Origin: Eopsaltria australis
Lineage: Eukaryota; Chordata; Aves; Passeriformes; Petroicidae
NCBI GenBank assembly: GCA_034509425.1
Contig: JAVTVJ010000072.1
Span: 186,001 to 250,000, forward strand
Length of the DNA stretch: 64,000 nt
Direction of reading: 5' to 3'
Part shown: positions 36,601 through 46,690 of the stretch, in pieces
How positions within the stretch are numbered: the stretch's first letter is position 1
Layout: the number at the start of each line of letters is the position of its first letter
Notes under the pieces: model-generated
The model's database searches: none
Told to the model about the DNA's origin: nothing
What the model saw: the letters and a program-made list of their open reading frames with translations, nothing else
Position numbers and translations under genes: made by a program

Positions 36601-38489
36601 ACGTTCCCTTCCTCGGAGTGAACAGACTCACCATGTACTGTTAACTCAGTCCACTTCTACCTACTGTAATTGACTGAATTTCTGTCCATCTCCCTGCCCC
36701 AACCTTTCCCTAGACTGAGTACACACAACTTTTGAGAAGATTTACAAGAAGAGCTTGAGTCAGTGAAAGAGATCTCTTGGAATCAGGCTTTGGGAATTGA
36801 CACAACTTATTTCTGTAGGCCAAAACTTTAATCTTTGCAACATTTTAAGTAAGATGTCTGAGAATGTAAAATTTAGCTAAATACCAATATACAACCATTT
36901 TATTTGGACTTGAGCAATGCTATTCTAATGTGAAATACAGTACACATTAGTAAAACACCAAGGGAAGAATAAGGAATTATGCAGAGTGGGAGGATATGAA
37001 CTAAATAATGTATTAGAAGAAGCTGAGAGCTATCTGAGGGGCATGGAAATTAAAAGGTATGATTTTAAGAGAATGTTTGAATAAGTGATGGAATAGATGG
37101 TTACTGTTTGTTAGGATGAGTTAGCAGAAACAGGAGGGAGAGGATTACATTGCCCTGATGTTTTCAGGACATGTATGTAGATGTTTTAGGGACACCTTGA
37201 GATAGCTGGGGAGATCCAGTCATAAGCATTTGAGGGTGACAGTTTTGTCCTAGATGAGTAATATGTAGTGCAATGAATGGGAATTGTAGGGGGAAATGCC
37301 TTAGTGTCAGTAAAAGAAAATAAAATGTCCTTGGCAGGCTCCAGCAGAAAAATACCTGTAGCTGGGCAAAAGTCAGAACTGGGTGGAGAACTGGGGCAAA
37401 TGGACCCTGTGGTCAGTAGAGGACACACACAGGTAAGAGTGGCCAGTGGAAGATGACCAGGTTACTGTGCAGATATTAAGCATACTGGGCTGATATTAAA
37501 CATTTCTCAACTTCTGTCCCCTTTATGTCTGCATACATATCCTCTTTCCAGATGATTTTTCTCTGTCACAATCAAAAGGGAAATAGCAAGGTCTGAGCTC
37601 TCTGGCATTTTGGGGATGTCAGGGGTAAAAATGCAGGTCAGCAGCATGCCTGTCATTCCATGCTAAAAGTCATAAAGGCAGATCAGCCTGCATGTGTGAA
37701 TATCTCATGATGTGTCTGTGATTTGGAAACTTAGTTGTTTTCTCACTTCATAGCTTTGTGACTGCTACACTGTCAGTCTGAAGTGATTTTGAAAATGTCA
37801 CTACTGTTAGGAAGTAAAATGGGAATTATTTAGCTTTGGTATTCTGTCATTGTTTATGAAAACATATAACAAACATCTTTAACTTGTTAATTTCAGAAAT
37901 TTGTGATCTTGTGCATGCACATGCATGCAAGAAAATGGTGGGGACACAAATTTTGCCTTTTTTCATTTTTGTGATTAAGGGAAAAAAATCTATTTCAGTA
38001 TTAAATACCAGAATAATAGCACCATTTTGGGACTGAATCAGCTGTATTATCAAACAATAGAAACTTGTAAAAAATGGAAACTATGGTAACTTTTTAAAAA
38101 AGTAGAAAGGCTCCATGAAAAACTTGGTATTATACTATTCGTAACCATAAAACTGAAAATGTAAAAAAAAAATCTTTGGAGACCAAATAAAACCTCTCAA
38201 AACAAAGCCCAATGTTTAGTAAAGTATAATGCCTGTGCTTTCAAAGAGAGCCCATAGATATGTAGCCAAGGTTAAAATGCTGGTCTTTCATTCCTTAAGG
38301 GGTTGAAGAAATACTAAGCTCACAAGTCACCAGGGCCAACTACAGCTAGTGAGTCTGATCATGCACTGGAGTTGTCCACTGCTGTTACAAACTGGTGATT
38401 TGTTTCTCCTTAGCTTTATCAAATGATTACTAAACAATGCTGATCAAGAGGCATTATAGAAGCTGAGAAGTGTACGATATCCAAGCCTT
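30678..38489. other. Unique AT-rich stretch, no gene recognised
   Basis: Nothing coding recognised. A run of 19 A lies at 35666-35684 and a (CA)n-like patch near 35285-35305. The segment 33880-34020 is complex, with 'cagctg', 'gttaattaac' and 'aattgacctgcg', and may be a conserved non-coding element. Splice donor-like sites occur near 32885 (minus, GAG|GTAAGT) and 37431 (plus, CAG|GTAAGA) without good partner acceptors. Confidence 0.5.
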
Positions 38490-38524
38490 TATATGGGCTT
38501 CCAGGCAGATTGGAAGCCCATATA
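38490..38524. repeat. Perfect 14-bp inverted repeat, 7-nt loop
   Basis: The left arm TATATGGGCTTCCA (38490-38503) and right arm TGGAAGCCCATATA (38511-38524) are exact reverse complements around the loop GGCAGAT. The arms are not simple sequence. The hairpin is too short for a typical microRNA precursor unless flanking pairing extends it, and the next bases outward (T and T) do not pair. Its origin is unknown. It could be the relic of a small inverted-repeat transposon or a structured RNA element. Confidence 0.9.
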
Positions 38525-39457
38525 TTTCCTCATGCATTGCCTAGGTCTTGAAAGCACTAAGTTGTCAGGCCCAAATGATGAAATGTTTTCACCCAGATGC
38601 ACTGTCCTTCTCTGCTGTTAAATTGTTAATTAACAACTTAGGAGCATGTAGTTTTGAAGTTGATATAAGGCAATATTTTTTAAAATCTTGATTTACCATC
38701 ATGTCTGAACATGATAAACCATTGATTTTTATAACAGGGCAAGGATGTATCATCAGAAATCTCTATATTTTTGCTCTGAAAATATAATTTGTCATATTTT
38801 TCAACAGGTATAAATCAGTAAAGCTTTAAACCATTTTTTTGCAGTCTGCTAGTGAAGAGTAGCTGAAAATCTAGCCCACTTTTAACTGGATTAAAGTAAA
38901 ATCTACGGAAAAGATTGAGTTCTATAGCTATATTTGCTGTTTTAAATGTCTGAGAAATTAAAATAATGAAACATAAATTTCTGGACATTGAGAAGCCACA
39001 GCTACTATGTACAGGGTAGTATACCTTCCTTTTTTATAACACTGGGTTGAATTTTTCAGCAGATATATACTGATGTTATTAACCTGAAATGAAATTGTGT
39101 TTTATTTCTTGAGCTTTTCAGTTTCTGTAACTTTTTATGCCTAAATCAAATAGGTACTTTCTTGTCTTTATTCTGTTTCTCTTTTTCTTCTATAACTCTT
39201 AATCACCCTAGCTTTACATTATTTGGTTGTAGAATCATTGGTAGAATTTAGGCCTTGAGTAATCCTGAATAAATTAGTAAAAGTCTGTGAAAAGGTCAGA
39301 TAATAGATTGAGTTTCTCGTCTTTTGCACATAGAGTTGAATATGTATTGAAGTCTTTACTGTCATTGCTCATTTTTAACATGACATCAACAGAACTACTA
39401 GATGGAAAAAAAATACAACTGACTCACCCAGCAGCATATAATAAGCATTTTGATTTT
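38525..39457. other. Unique AT-rich stretch
   Basis: No gene or repeat family seen. It contains a perfect 14-bp palindrome (TTGTTAATTAACAA) at 38623-38636, of the homeodomain-core type. The only open frame of note is cut by the LTR that begins at 39463. Confidence 0.6.
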
Positions 39458-39462
39458 CAAGG
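39458..39462. repeat. Target-site duplication CAAGG (left copy)
   Basis: Left copy of the 5-bp host duplication flanking the solo LTR. The identical right copy is at 41158-41162. Confidence 0.88.
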
Positions 39463-41157
39463 TGTAGTGGTTTTAATTCGCCTATTTGAGTTTTTTTGGC
39501 TAAACGCCAGGACACTTACCAAAATCACTTGATTTTTGTTGTGAGATAAGGACTAATAGTAGGCAAAGCAGGTTTATACTTTAAGGAATATAAAAAAGAA
39601 TTCATTAACAGACTTAAAACAGGAATAATAATAATCAGGAATCAGAACAAAACATTTAGAACACCTTTCCCCTCCCACCTCTTCATTTCTTTCCACTGAC
39701 CATACAAAACGCAACACTTCGACTTGTAGTTAAATACCACCTCTGGATACAGTTCTTTTCTTAATTCATGTAGGGAGAGAAGTTTTGTCTTGCTCTATTA
39801 TGTTGATTTGCCATAGGAAATACAGTTCCTATGGTTATCAGCCTCCCAGTAAGCAAACCACCGAAGGAAAAGGTTTGCTTTTCTGGAACCCTTCACACTT
39901 CAATAGCTTTCCCAGGGCTACTACAAGTGGACATACGATGGTCATTGAGGTACTTTTTGAGGATGAACATTTCTATCACAGTGGCAACGAAATCCCCTTT
40001 CTCCATTATTGGCAACACAAGTGTTCTATTATTCCCGGGGCAAGGAATCCTAATACAAGAGTCTTAGTCCACTGCTTATACCTAGAACATTACATCCCCC
40101 TTTTTTCACCCCTTTTAGACCATTGTTCATATATTACAGGGTATATTATAGCCGAGTTTATCAACAGGTTTTTACAAGAGAATTTTCAGCCTCAAAGCAC
40201 TCCTCATCTCTTCTTTTTCTAAATATAAGCTTTGCTACATTCATTAACTTGGAGTCTTTATGTTGTACCTGTTGTAAGGGTCTTCATTCCTTTTCTTTCT
40301 GTGTGGGAGGGAAAAGTGGATGCTCTAAAGTCCCATCCTGATATTGAAAGAAAACAGTTAATTTGTCTTTCAGGTGGGCGATGGTCACACGACCTCCGCC
40401 CGCGTTGTTCAAGTGCAGTATGCTCAGCGTTCGAGCTGAGGGGGAGGAGTTTGTCTGCGTTGTTCTCCATCCAAGCCGCATCTCAGCTGCAGGGGCTGGC
40501 ATGGCCGTGTCTGAATTGTAGGGGGGCACCCGAGCTCTCTCTCGCGCCGAGCCACCCCGCGGAGCCATCCGGCAGGGGCACGTCTGAGCTGTAGGAGCCC
40601 AGCCTGAGCTCCCTCTCTCTCTCTCTGTCCCACGCCGGGCTGCAGGCGGGTCGGCGGGCTGCGTCTGGGCTGCAGCGGGTGGGGGGGTGGAGGCCACCTG
40701 TGCCGTTCTCTATCAGGGAACCCGGCCTGAGCCTCTCTGTCCCGTGCCGAGCCGTGCCGCGGAGCCGGCCCAGGCCAACTCAGCGGGGCTGGAGAAGCTG
40801 AGTCACCTCGGCCTGGGGCAACAGGGCCTGGTGCTGCCTACCATAGTTGGCATGTCGGCTTGGCTGAACTGTTTCTGCCGAGTCCGGGCCGGGTCTACCA
40901 TTCCCCCTCCCCCCGCGCCATCTCGGTCGACAGCCATGCTGTGAGGCTTAGCTGGACCTCACCAGATGGCACGGGGGAAAGAAAGCAACATCCTCTCTTG
41001 GTCTGCTGGATGTCTAAAGGAGAACTTCTCCAGGTTCTCTCCTGGTTTTATGAGTTCTGGAGGTGGAAACTTTAATATCTTCTTTTGGATACCTCATTTT
41101 GGGCTCCACCTCCTTTCTTTTGTGCCAGGAGTTTTTGACTAAGGTTGTCCCACGACA
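39463..41157 (-). mobile_element. Complete solo ERVL-type LTR with 5-bp target duplication
   Basis: The plus strand starts TGTAGTGGTTTTA and ends GTTGTCCCACGACA. The ends form an inverted repeat (TGTAGTGG against TGTCGTGG), with TG...CA termini. The element is flanked by a perfect direct repeat CAAGG (39458-39462 and 41158-41162), as expected for class III (ERVL) insertions. The sense strand is minus, judged from homology of its left part to the LTR at 7153-8500 ('aacacctttcccctcccacctc', 'agggagagaagttttgtcttgctctattatg'). Length is 1,695 bp with no gag, pol or primer-binding site, so it is a solo LTR left by recombination. The expected poly(A) signal is damaged (AATGAA in sense near 39602). 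About 40380-40960 is GC- and CpG-rich. Open frames on both strands there are composition artefacts. Confidence 0.9.
40380..40960. promoter_or_regulatory. CpG-rich core of the LTR, likely promoter region
   Basis: This segment is strikingly GC-rich with many CpGs, unlike the AT-rich surroundings. It contains an internal imperfect repeat ('gccgagccaccccgcggagcc' near 40556 and 'gccgagccgtgccgcggagcc' near 40747), a (CT)n run at about 40608-40627, and a cluster of GGG runs (about 40640-40690) that could form a G-quadruplex on the plus strand. Position inside the LTR suggests the U3/R promoter of the former retrovirus. Activity is inferred and not shown. Confidence 0.5.
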
Positions 41158-41162
41158 CAAGG
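41158..41162. repeat. Target-site duplication CAAGG (right copy)
   Basis: Right copy of the 5-bp host duplication. It directly follows the terminal CA of the LTR. Confidence 0.88.
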
Positions 41163-42128
41163 TTACATGTTTTAAACAATCTAAGACTATGGTGGTTACT
41201 ATAGTTGAGCTGATTTATAAACATGAATCAATTAGAAAAAGCCAGATCTTTCCTACATTGAGGTATTTAAGTGAGGGGCAGGATTCCTACTGCTGATGTT
41301 TGTGTCTCTATTGCGCCTATTCACCCCGCATCCTTTCCATAGTAAATGACCACTGATCTAGCCAACAAAATACAAGCTGAGTTGCCTTACCCCAATGCAG
41401 ACTTCTGAAACAGACCCAGTGAGCCATTTGTTAAACAAGGCTGTTTCTCTTGTGTGTCTTTAAGGAAAACACATCTTGAATAAATTAGTTGTAAACATTT
41501 ACCTAAAGTGTTTGAATTAATCTTAGGTGTGTAGTATACAGTTCTGTCAATGGGGTGACAAATGTCATTGTGTAGATACATATTTCTTCTCTCCCTAAAC
41601 TGAGGCACTTTTGAGAATCAGATTTGTAAACCAGGCTAGGTACTGAAATTCTGCATGACTGAAGCTATACAGATCCTTCTTCCATGCACTCACTTTCTGT
41701 AAAAAAACTCACTATATGAAAAATGCAATCTCTTTGTACCAAGGTGAATTTCATGCCATTGTAACAGAGTTTTTTTTGCCCGGAGTTCATGAAAAGTATA
41801 ACCATAGAGCTATTTTTATGTCATTTAGGTAATCATGAGACCACAGTAAGTGAAAGAACATCTTGAAAATATGTTTTTAGATCTCTCTTATTCCTTTTTT
41901 TATTTCATGTTTTACTAATACCAGTTGCTGTAAGGAAAAAATTGTGAGGTTGCAGTTGAAGTAGATAGGATGATTCCCTTTGATTTCAATGAGCTTTGGG
42001 TCAGATAAAGTTCTCACTTGTATGAAAATAAATGAAAATTTATAGATATTGCTTACATATATCTTAAAGAGGGAGTTCCAACATCACTTCAGAGGTATTA
42101 AAATTAAATTTTACTTTTATTGAAGGTC
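41163..42128. other. Unique stretch with a possible ancient repeat piece
   Basis: No gene recognised. At about 41972-42008, 'ccctttgatttcaatgagct' followed by 'ttgggtcagat' resembles a very old amniote interspersed repeat (consensus-like 'ccattgatttcaatgggagctttgggtcaga'). The piece is too short for firm assignment. Confidence 0.45.
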
Positions 42129-42134
42129 CTTGAA
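42129..42134. repeat. Target-site duplication CTTGAA (left copy)
   Basis: Six-base direct repeat immediately before the TG of the LTR at 42135. The same six bases follow the element at 42743-42748. Confidence 0.8.
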
Positions 42135-42742
42135 TGTAGCTGCTGTGGATGTGTCCTTGGAGACCCCAGGGGGAGAAGACTTAGAAAAGGAGAAAGATCA
42201 TTGGTGGAGAAAGTCCAAAGGGGCTAGGAACCCCCTGGAAAGTGGAGTGACCATGGTTTAACCCAGGAAAAACCAGAGTAGCCACTGCTGGTGTCCATCA
42301 TCTCCTCCCTCCCCCCAAGAGCCTTTGTACTACTCCGTGTTATCTCCTGGTCCCCTTTCCTTCCCCATCCCATAAGACCAAGTAACCCTGGACCTTCCCT
42401 ATCCTCCCCCAGACCCCCTGGTGATTGGTTGTATGAGATAACTCTTAAGGCTGTGTCTGAGGGCCCCTCGCCCTCTTGGATTCCTGCCTCTCCACTGTGT
42501 GAAGATCCTGCAATAAAGCCACTCAGAATTAAAGGCACTCCAAGGGCCCTCTCGTTATTGATCTTCAGCTGATAGCTAAACCGAGCTCAGTCCCTGCACC
42601 ACCAACGCAGGCTGCAGTTTCTCTGGCTAAGTGTCTAGAAGACATTGCCAGAGTGCCCTGGGGACAGGGGCACTCCTGGAAATAGAGCCAGCTGGAATCT
42701 GTCGTACTTCGCCGGGCCGGACAGAGGAACCAGCGAGCTATA
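42135..42742 (+). mobile_element. Complete solo LTR with 6-bp target duplication
   Basis: The element starts TGTAGCTGC and ends GAGCTATA. The ends match as an inverted repeat TGTAGCT/AGCTACA with one change, so the terminal CA has become TA. The flanks carry a perfect 6-bp duplication CTTGAA. At 608 bp it has LTR architecture in + orientation: an inverted CCAAT box (GATTGG near 42423) followed by 'tgtatgagata', then an intact AATAAA at 42512-42517 about 90 bp downstream. C-rich U3-like and GC-rich U5-like parts lie on either side. No internal retroviral genes are adjacent. The 6-bp duplication points to a class II (ERVK-like/alpha-beta) insertion, although the layout also resembles gamma-type LTRs. 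I cannot name the family. Confidence 0.85.
42512..42517 (+). terminator. LTR polyadenylation signal AATAAA
   Basis: Intact canonical hexamer inside the solo LTR, placed as in the R region of retroviral LTRs. It could still end transcripts that cross this locus on the plus strand. Confidence 0.6.
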
Positions 42743-42748
42743 CTTGAA
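42743..42748. repeat. Target-site duplication CTTGAA (right copy)
   Basis: Right copy of the six-base host duplication flanking the solo LTR. Confidence 0.8.
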
Positions 42749-45601
42749 GGGATCTTGATTACACGTCACTTAGCCTATACAAATCAAAAAAGCTCATTGA
42801 ATGTCCATCTGAAAAGTCACAGTCTTCTGTAGAATTATCATCTAAGTGAATTTCTTGTAAACACGATTAACTCGTATTGTGTTTTAGAATAGAAATTCAG
42901 AAATATTAACACAGTGGCACACTTTAGGTTCTGACTTCATTGACATTGTAAATCTCGAGTGACAGTATAGCTGTCAGCAGAGACCTTCTTTAGAGTAAGA
43001 GGGATTTGGGTTACTCTGTAAAAATAACACTGCATGGAAATTGCTTGTTAGGCTTAATTCGAATATTAGCTGTCAAGTCTGCATTTCTCAGACTGCAGAA
43101 TTTGGTTAAAGTCTTCAGGACAATCTTGTCAGAAAGCTCACTGAGAAAACCATGTTTCTGGCCAAAGCACATGGAATAGATCAACCAGAAAAAGGAGTGG
43201 TTAAAGGGCTGAATTTCTGAAGAGCATCCGTGTAAACCGTGCTTTTGTTTTTCAGATTGCACAGCAAGGAGGGGAAAAAACCAGCTAACAAGAAAAACAC
43301 TGCTGGAAAAAAAACATGGAAGGAAGCAAGCAAGCAAGGAAAAAAGTCACCTTTTCTGAGTTTCCTAGATGTCTTCTAAAGAAGGGGAGGGGCAGGGAGC
43401 TAACTAGTGACTCTTGATTTCAGGGAGAAAGTAGATATGCTTGATGGATTATTTGGATCTTCTTAGCCTCTTTTAAACTCCCCAACCACCTTTTTTCTTT
43501 TTTATTTGGATCAAGTGACTCGGAATTCTGAATTGAACTTACTTATATATCACAGCAGCAATTTGTTTGAAGTTTTTTTTGTGGGCTTTTCTCTTTATTG
43601 ATATTGCTACCAAGAAAAACATCTTTTGTTTGATTTTTAATGAAATGAGCACTCCCAAGCCAACTTAAGCATTGTCTTTTTCTTTTCTAGTAACCTCTGA
43701 GGTTTTCCTTCTCTGCCTTGGTTTAATGTAACTTGCAAGCATCTTGCTTATGCCAGAAGTATAATTTGACTTACAGTTATGCATGAGTACACAGGGAGAC
43801 AATAACCTGGCAATAACCTGGACAGTTTCTATGACCAGCACCTAATTCTGGCACTTGAATGATGTTGAATGTACCTTTTTTTCTTTTTTCTGTCTATAAA
43901 TTAAGGTTCCTCCAGATTCTTGCTGCAAAAAGAATCCCATCCTGTATGAATATTTAGCTCCATCAGTTTTCCCTCAATTCATGTGTCATCTGTGGTTTTG
44001 AAAATTTAGACACAACTTCATTTTGCCCTAAGTTTAGCAAATGCTTCCACTAAGTATCTGCTTTGTTTTGTCATGCAAGAAAGTGTGCATAAAGAAATAT
44101 TGTTTTGGCATTGTGATGACCCAGAAGTGTACACATTAGCCTTGTTAGCTGACTCTTTTTTATACACATGCCCTGAGATGCTATCCCTTTTCATAGCTAT
44201 TGAAATGAAGAATAAAAATGTTAGACAGCTGGAAACCAGAAACCCTTAAAACTCCTCAACTGCATGACCTGCAGCAGCTATTTTCAGTGTCACCAGTAAT
44301 ATTGCTTAGGATTGCAAAATATAATTCCAAAATTATAACGCTGAGAAACTCTCTAAGATGAACCCTCCCAACTATGACAGATGTTCACCAGCTGAAGGAC
44401 ATGATTTTGACATGTATCTGTTGAAAGAAATAAGAAAGTGAAGTTTTCCCTAGTGTGATATTAATAAACATAGAGATCTGTGGTTGCAGAGAAGTATTAA
44501 AAAAATCTGCATCTTGTAATTTATTTCTTCACTTTTCTTCAGTTTCAAGGTGATTAAAAGTGATCATTCAGACATAAATATTTCCCAGTACAATATACAT
44601 ACACTTAAAACACAACATTTACCAGTTCAAAGAATTTAACAGGACTAAGAATAGTTCTTGTTTGATATTATGTAGTATTTAAGGAAATCAAACAATATTT
44701 GACCCAAATTCTCAATACATTAATAAAAATTTCCCATTAATTACTAGTGTAGAGAGGATTTTCAGCACTTCTTTTTTTGTTTTTGTAAAGTGTCTCTTCA
44801 CCCTGCAAGTCCTTTACATTAGATGGTCCTCTACAACTCTGCGAGGAAAGGAGAGTACCTCACTTCCAAAGAGAAACCCAAAGTCTTGAAATTTCTTCCT
44901 GCAAGGTGTTTGATACTTCAAAAACAATTTGCATCGTTCAGCTGGTTGAATTGAACAGATCAATCTTGCTCACAGTTTGACCATGACTAACAGATCTATA
45001 ACTCTCTCTCTCAATATTGTGTATGTATGACTTTTCCGACCTCTGTTACTCTATTTCGTTTATGTTCTCGGTCTATTTTTTAGCCATCATTAATTTTCTC
45101 TAATTCAAATTCAGTACAATAAATTAAGAAACCTGGAGCCAAATTCTGGTGGCCTTTGAGCCTCTGTATATGATAGATTATGGTTTAATTCAGCATTTGA
45201 AGGGGCAACTCTTTTTAAGAAGCCACAGCTGATCATATAAACACCATAGAATAACAGTAAGATGATATGTGTGCATAAATGTATGAGGTGGAGGGTTTAA
45301 ATAAAACCTCTACTAATGAAGTTTAAGCTAGCATGCTTTATCTTTGCAAATGTATGCACAAATAGCTAAAGTGCCTTAAATTTTAAATACTAACTTACTA
45401 TGCTGCTCTAGCTTGACTGCTTTTCATCATCTGTTAAGAATTTTCTTCATGCTGAAAAGCACAGTTTCAATGTTATTTATTACTGAAATGCCTGTACTTT
45501 TCACAGTCTCTAATATAAAGGGGCCAAGCTCCCTGTGTTCTGCTCCAAATTCAGGAGAAATTCCATTTCATCAAGCTTTATATTTTTGTAGTTTTTTGGG
45601 G
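42749..45601. other. Unique AT-rich stretch, no gene recognised
   Basis: The minus-strand frame 43011-43337 (108 codons) resembles nothing I know. On plus, a strong acceptor (pyrimidine tract ending with CAG near 43256) precedes a lysine-rich frame ending near 43380. The A-rich composition and AAGC repeats (about 43325-43340) explain the lysines. An exact 11-bp tandem repeat CAATAACCTGG lies at 43800-43821. No known transposon identified. Confidence 0.5.
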
Positions 45602-45681
45602 TTTTTTCTTCACACTGTGAAGAAAAAATGAATTCCCAATGAATTTTCTTCACACTGTGAAGAAAAAAATTCCCAATGAAT
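45602..45681. repeat. Two-copy 40-bp tandem repeat, each unit a palindrome
   Basis: Unit 1 holds a perfect inverted repeat of 13-bp arms, TTTTTTCTTCACA and TGTGAAGAAAAAA, around a single C (45602-45628). Unit 2, 40 bp on, holds the same palindrome with 11-bp arms (45644-45666). The linkers ('tgaattcccaatgaa' and 'attcccaatgaa') also match, so this is a recent tandem duplication of one palindromic unit. The two units can each form a hairpin or pair with each other. No function is evident. Confidence 0.92.
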
Positions 45682-46404
45682 TTGGGAAACTTTATCAACA
45701 GGCCACTTCAGTGAAAGTTAGATGCTAATTTATAGTTGGACTCATCTACTAGATTTGCGCTAAAGAAAAGGTGAAAAGTATGACCCCTAGTGTGCTACTG
45801 GGATAAAGAGATCCAATGTGATTTTGTTTAGTGCACCATACTTTGTTCTTTTTTGCTATTTTATTTTATTTTACAAACTCTTTCATAAATTAAAGGTACA
45901 TATGGACTGTAATGACTGAAGAAGGCAAAATGTATTTTCATTTTATTTTTTACATATTGAATCTGCCTTTTGATTGTTCAACAAGCTGTCTTAATGAATA
46001 AATCAGAGAAAAAGATAAAAGTGTTCTGTGAACACTAGGAGATGATGGCTGTTCTAAATACCTGTCATTTCAATACCAGCTCCTCTGCCTCATTTGGATG
46101 GCTCTCTGGGATTACAAATAACCAACAGGACATTTTTGCATGCTATGATTTTATCTTCCAGATATGGATACAATCAAAATTTACTAAACTCACTTGCCCA
46201 AATGGTGCTTAAAAGAGTTAAATCTAATCCCTAAATCTAAGAGTTAAATCTAGTCCCTAGAAATCTCTTTTCTATCACAGCTGGTTGTCAAATGCAATGA
46301 TTTAATTTTGCCTTACTTGCTACACTCAAAGCATAAAGCACAAAACATAAAACCTAGAAGGAATTCTGAAATGCAAATCTGATTTGCATTTTACTATTCA
46401 GAGA
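45682..46404. other. Unique stretch with a 26-bp tandem duplication
   Basis: No gene recognised. A 26-bp tandem duplication of 'agagttaaatctaatcccta' type lies at 46214-46259. The second copy has one substitution (AATCC to AGTCC) and is partial. Confidence 0.6.
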
Positions 46405-46690
46405 ATCATAGTGCAAGTCACAGCAAATATTCATTTGGGCCAATATGCTGTCTCTGGCAGTGTCTACTAGCGAGTGTAGGTGTATCCCTGGTGCATGAGC
46501 ATCCCTTGGTACACTTCTTAAGGTCTAGGCAGGCAGTGACTTATCTTGGAGGTTCCCTGGGTTACTGCACTTAACACTCCCAGTGGATATGTCCTCTGGA
46601 ATTTGTTTAATGTGTTTTGAATCTATTTATAGATTTAGTCCTCACTAGTCCTGCAACGAGTTCCTCTGCTACAAGATGTATGCCATATAA
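46405..46690 (-). repeat. Ancient CR1 fragment, antisense
   Basis: The order of phrases 'gggccaatatgctgtctctgg', 'ttggtacacttcttaaggtc', 'gtcctctggaatttgtttaatgtg', 'gaatctatttatagatttag' and 'tgcaacgagttcctctgcta' follows the reverse complement of old amniote CR1 3' regions ('gcccagtatcctgtctctgacagtggcc...gaatttgtctaatcctcttttgaa...caatgagttccacag'). It is heavily diverged, with no coding frame left. Insertion clearly predates the modern avian CR1 copies in this window. Confidence 0.7.

Noticed and set aside
39785..40944. Several overlapping frames of 70 to 145 codons on both strands
   Set aside because: All are inside the solo LTR. The GC-rich core lacks stops because of its composition.
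43256..43380. Lysine-rich terminal exon after a strong acceptor
   Set aside because: The lysines come from A-rich, AAGC-repeat DNA. There is no homology, and the frame is easily explained by composition.
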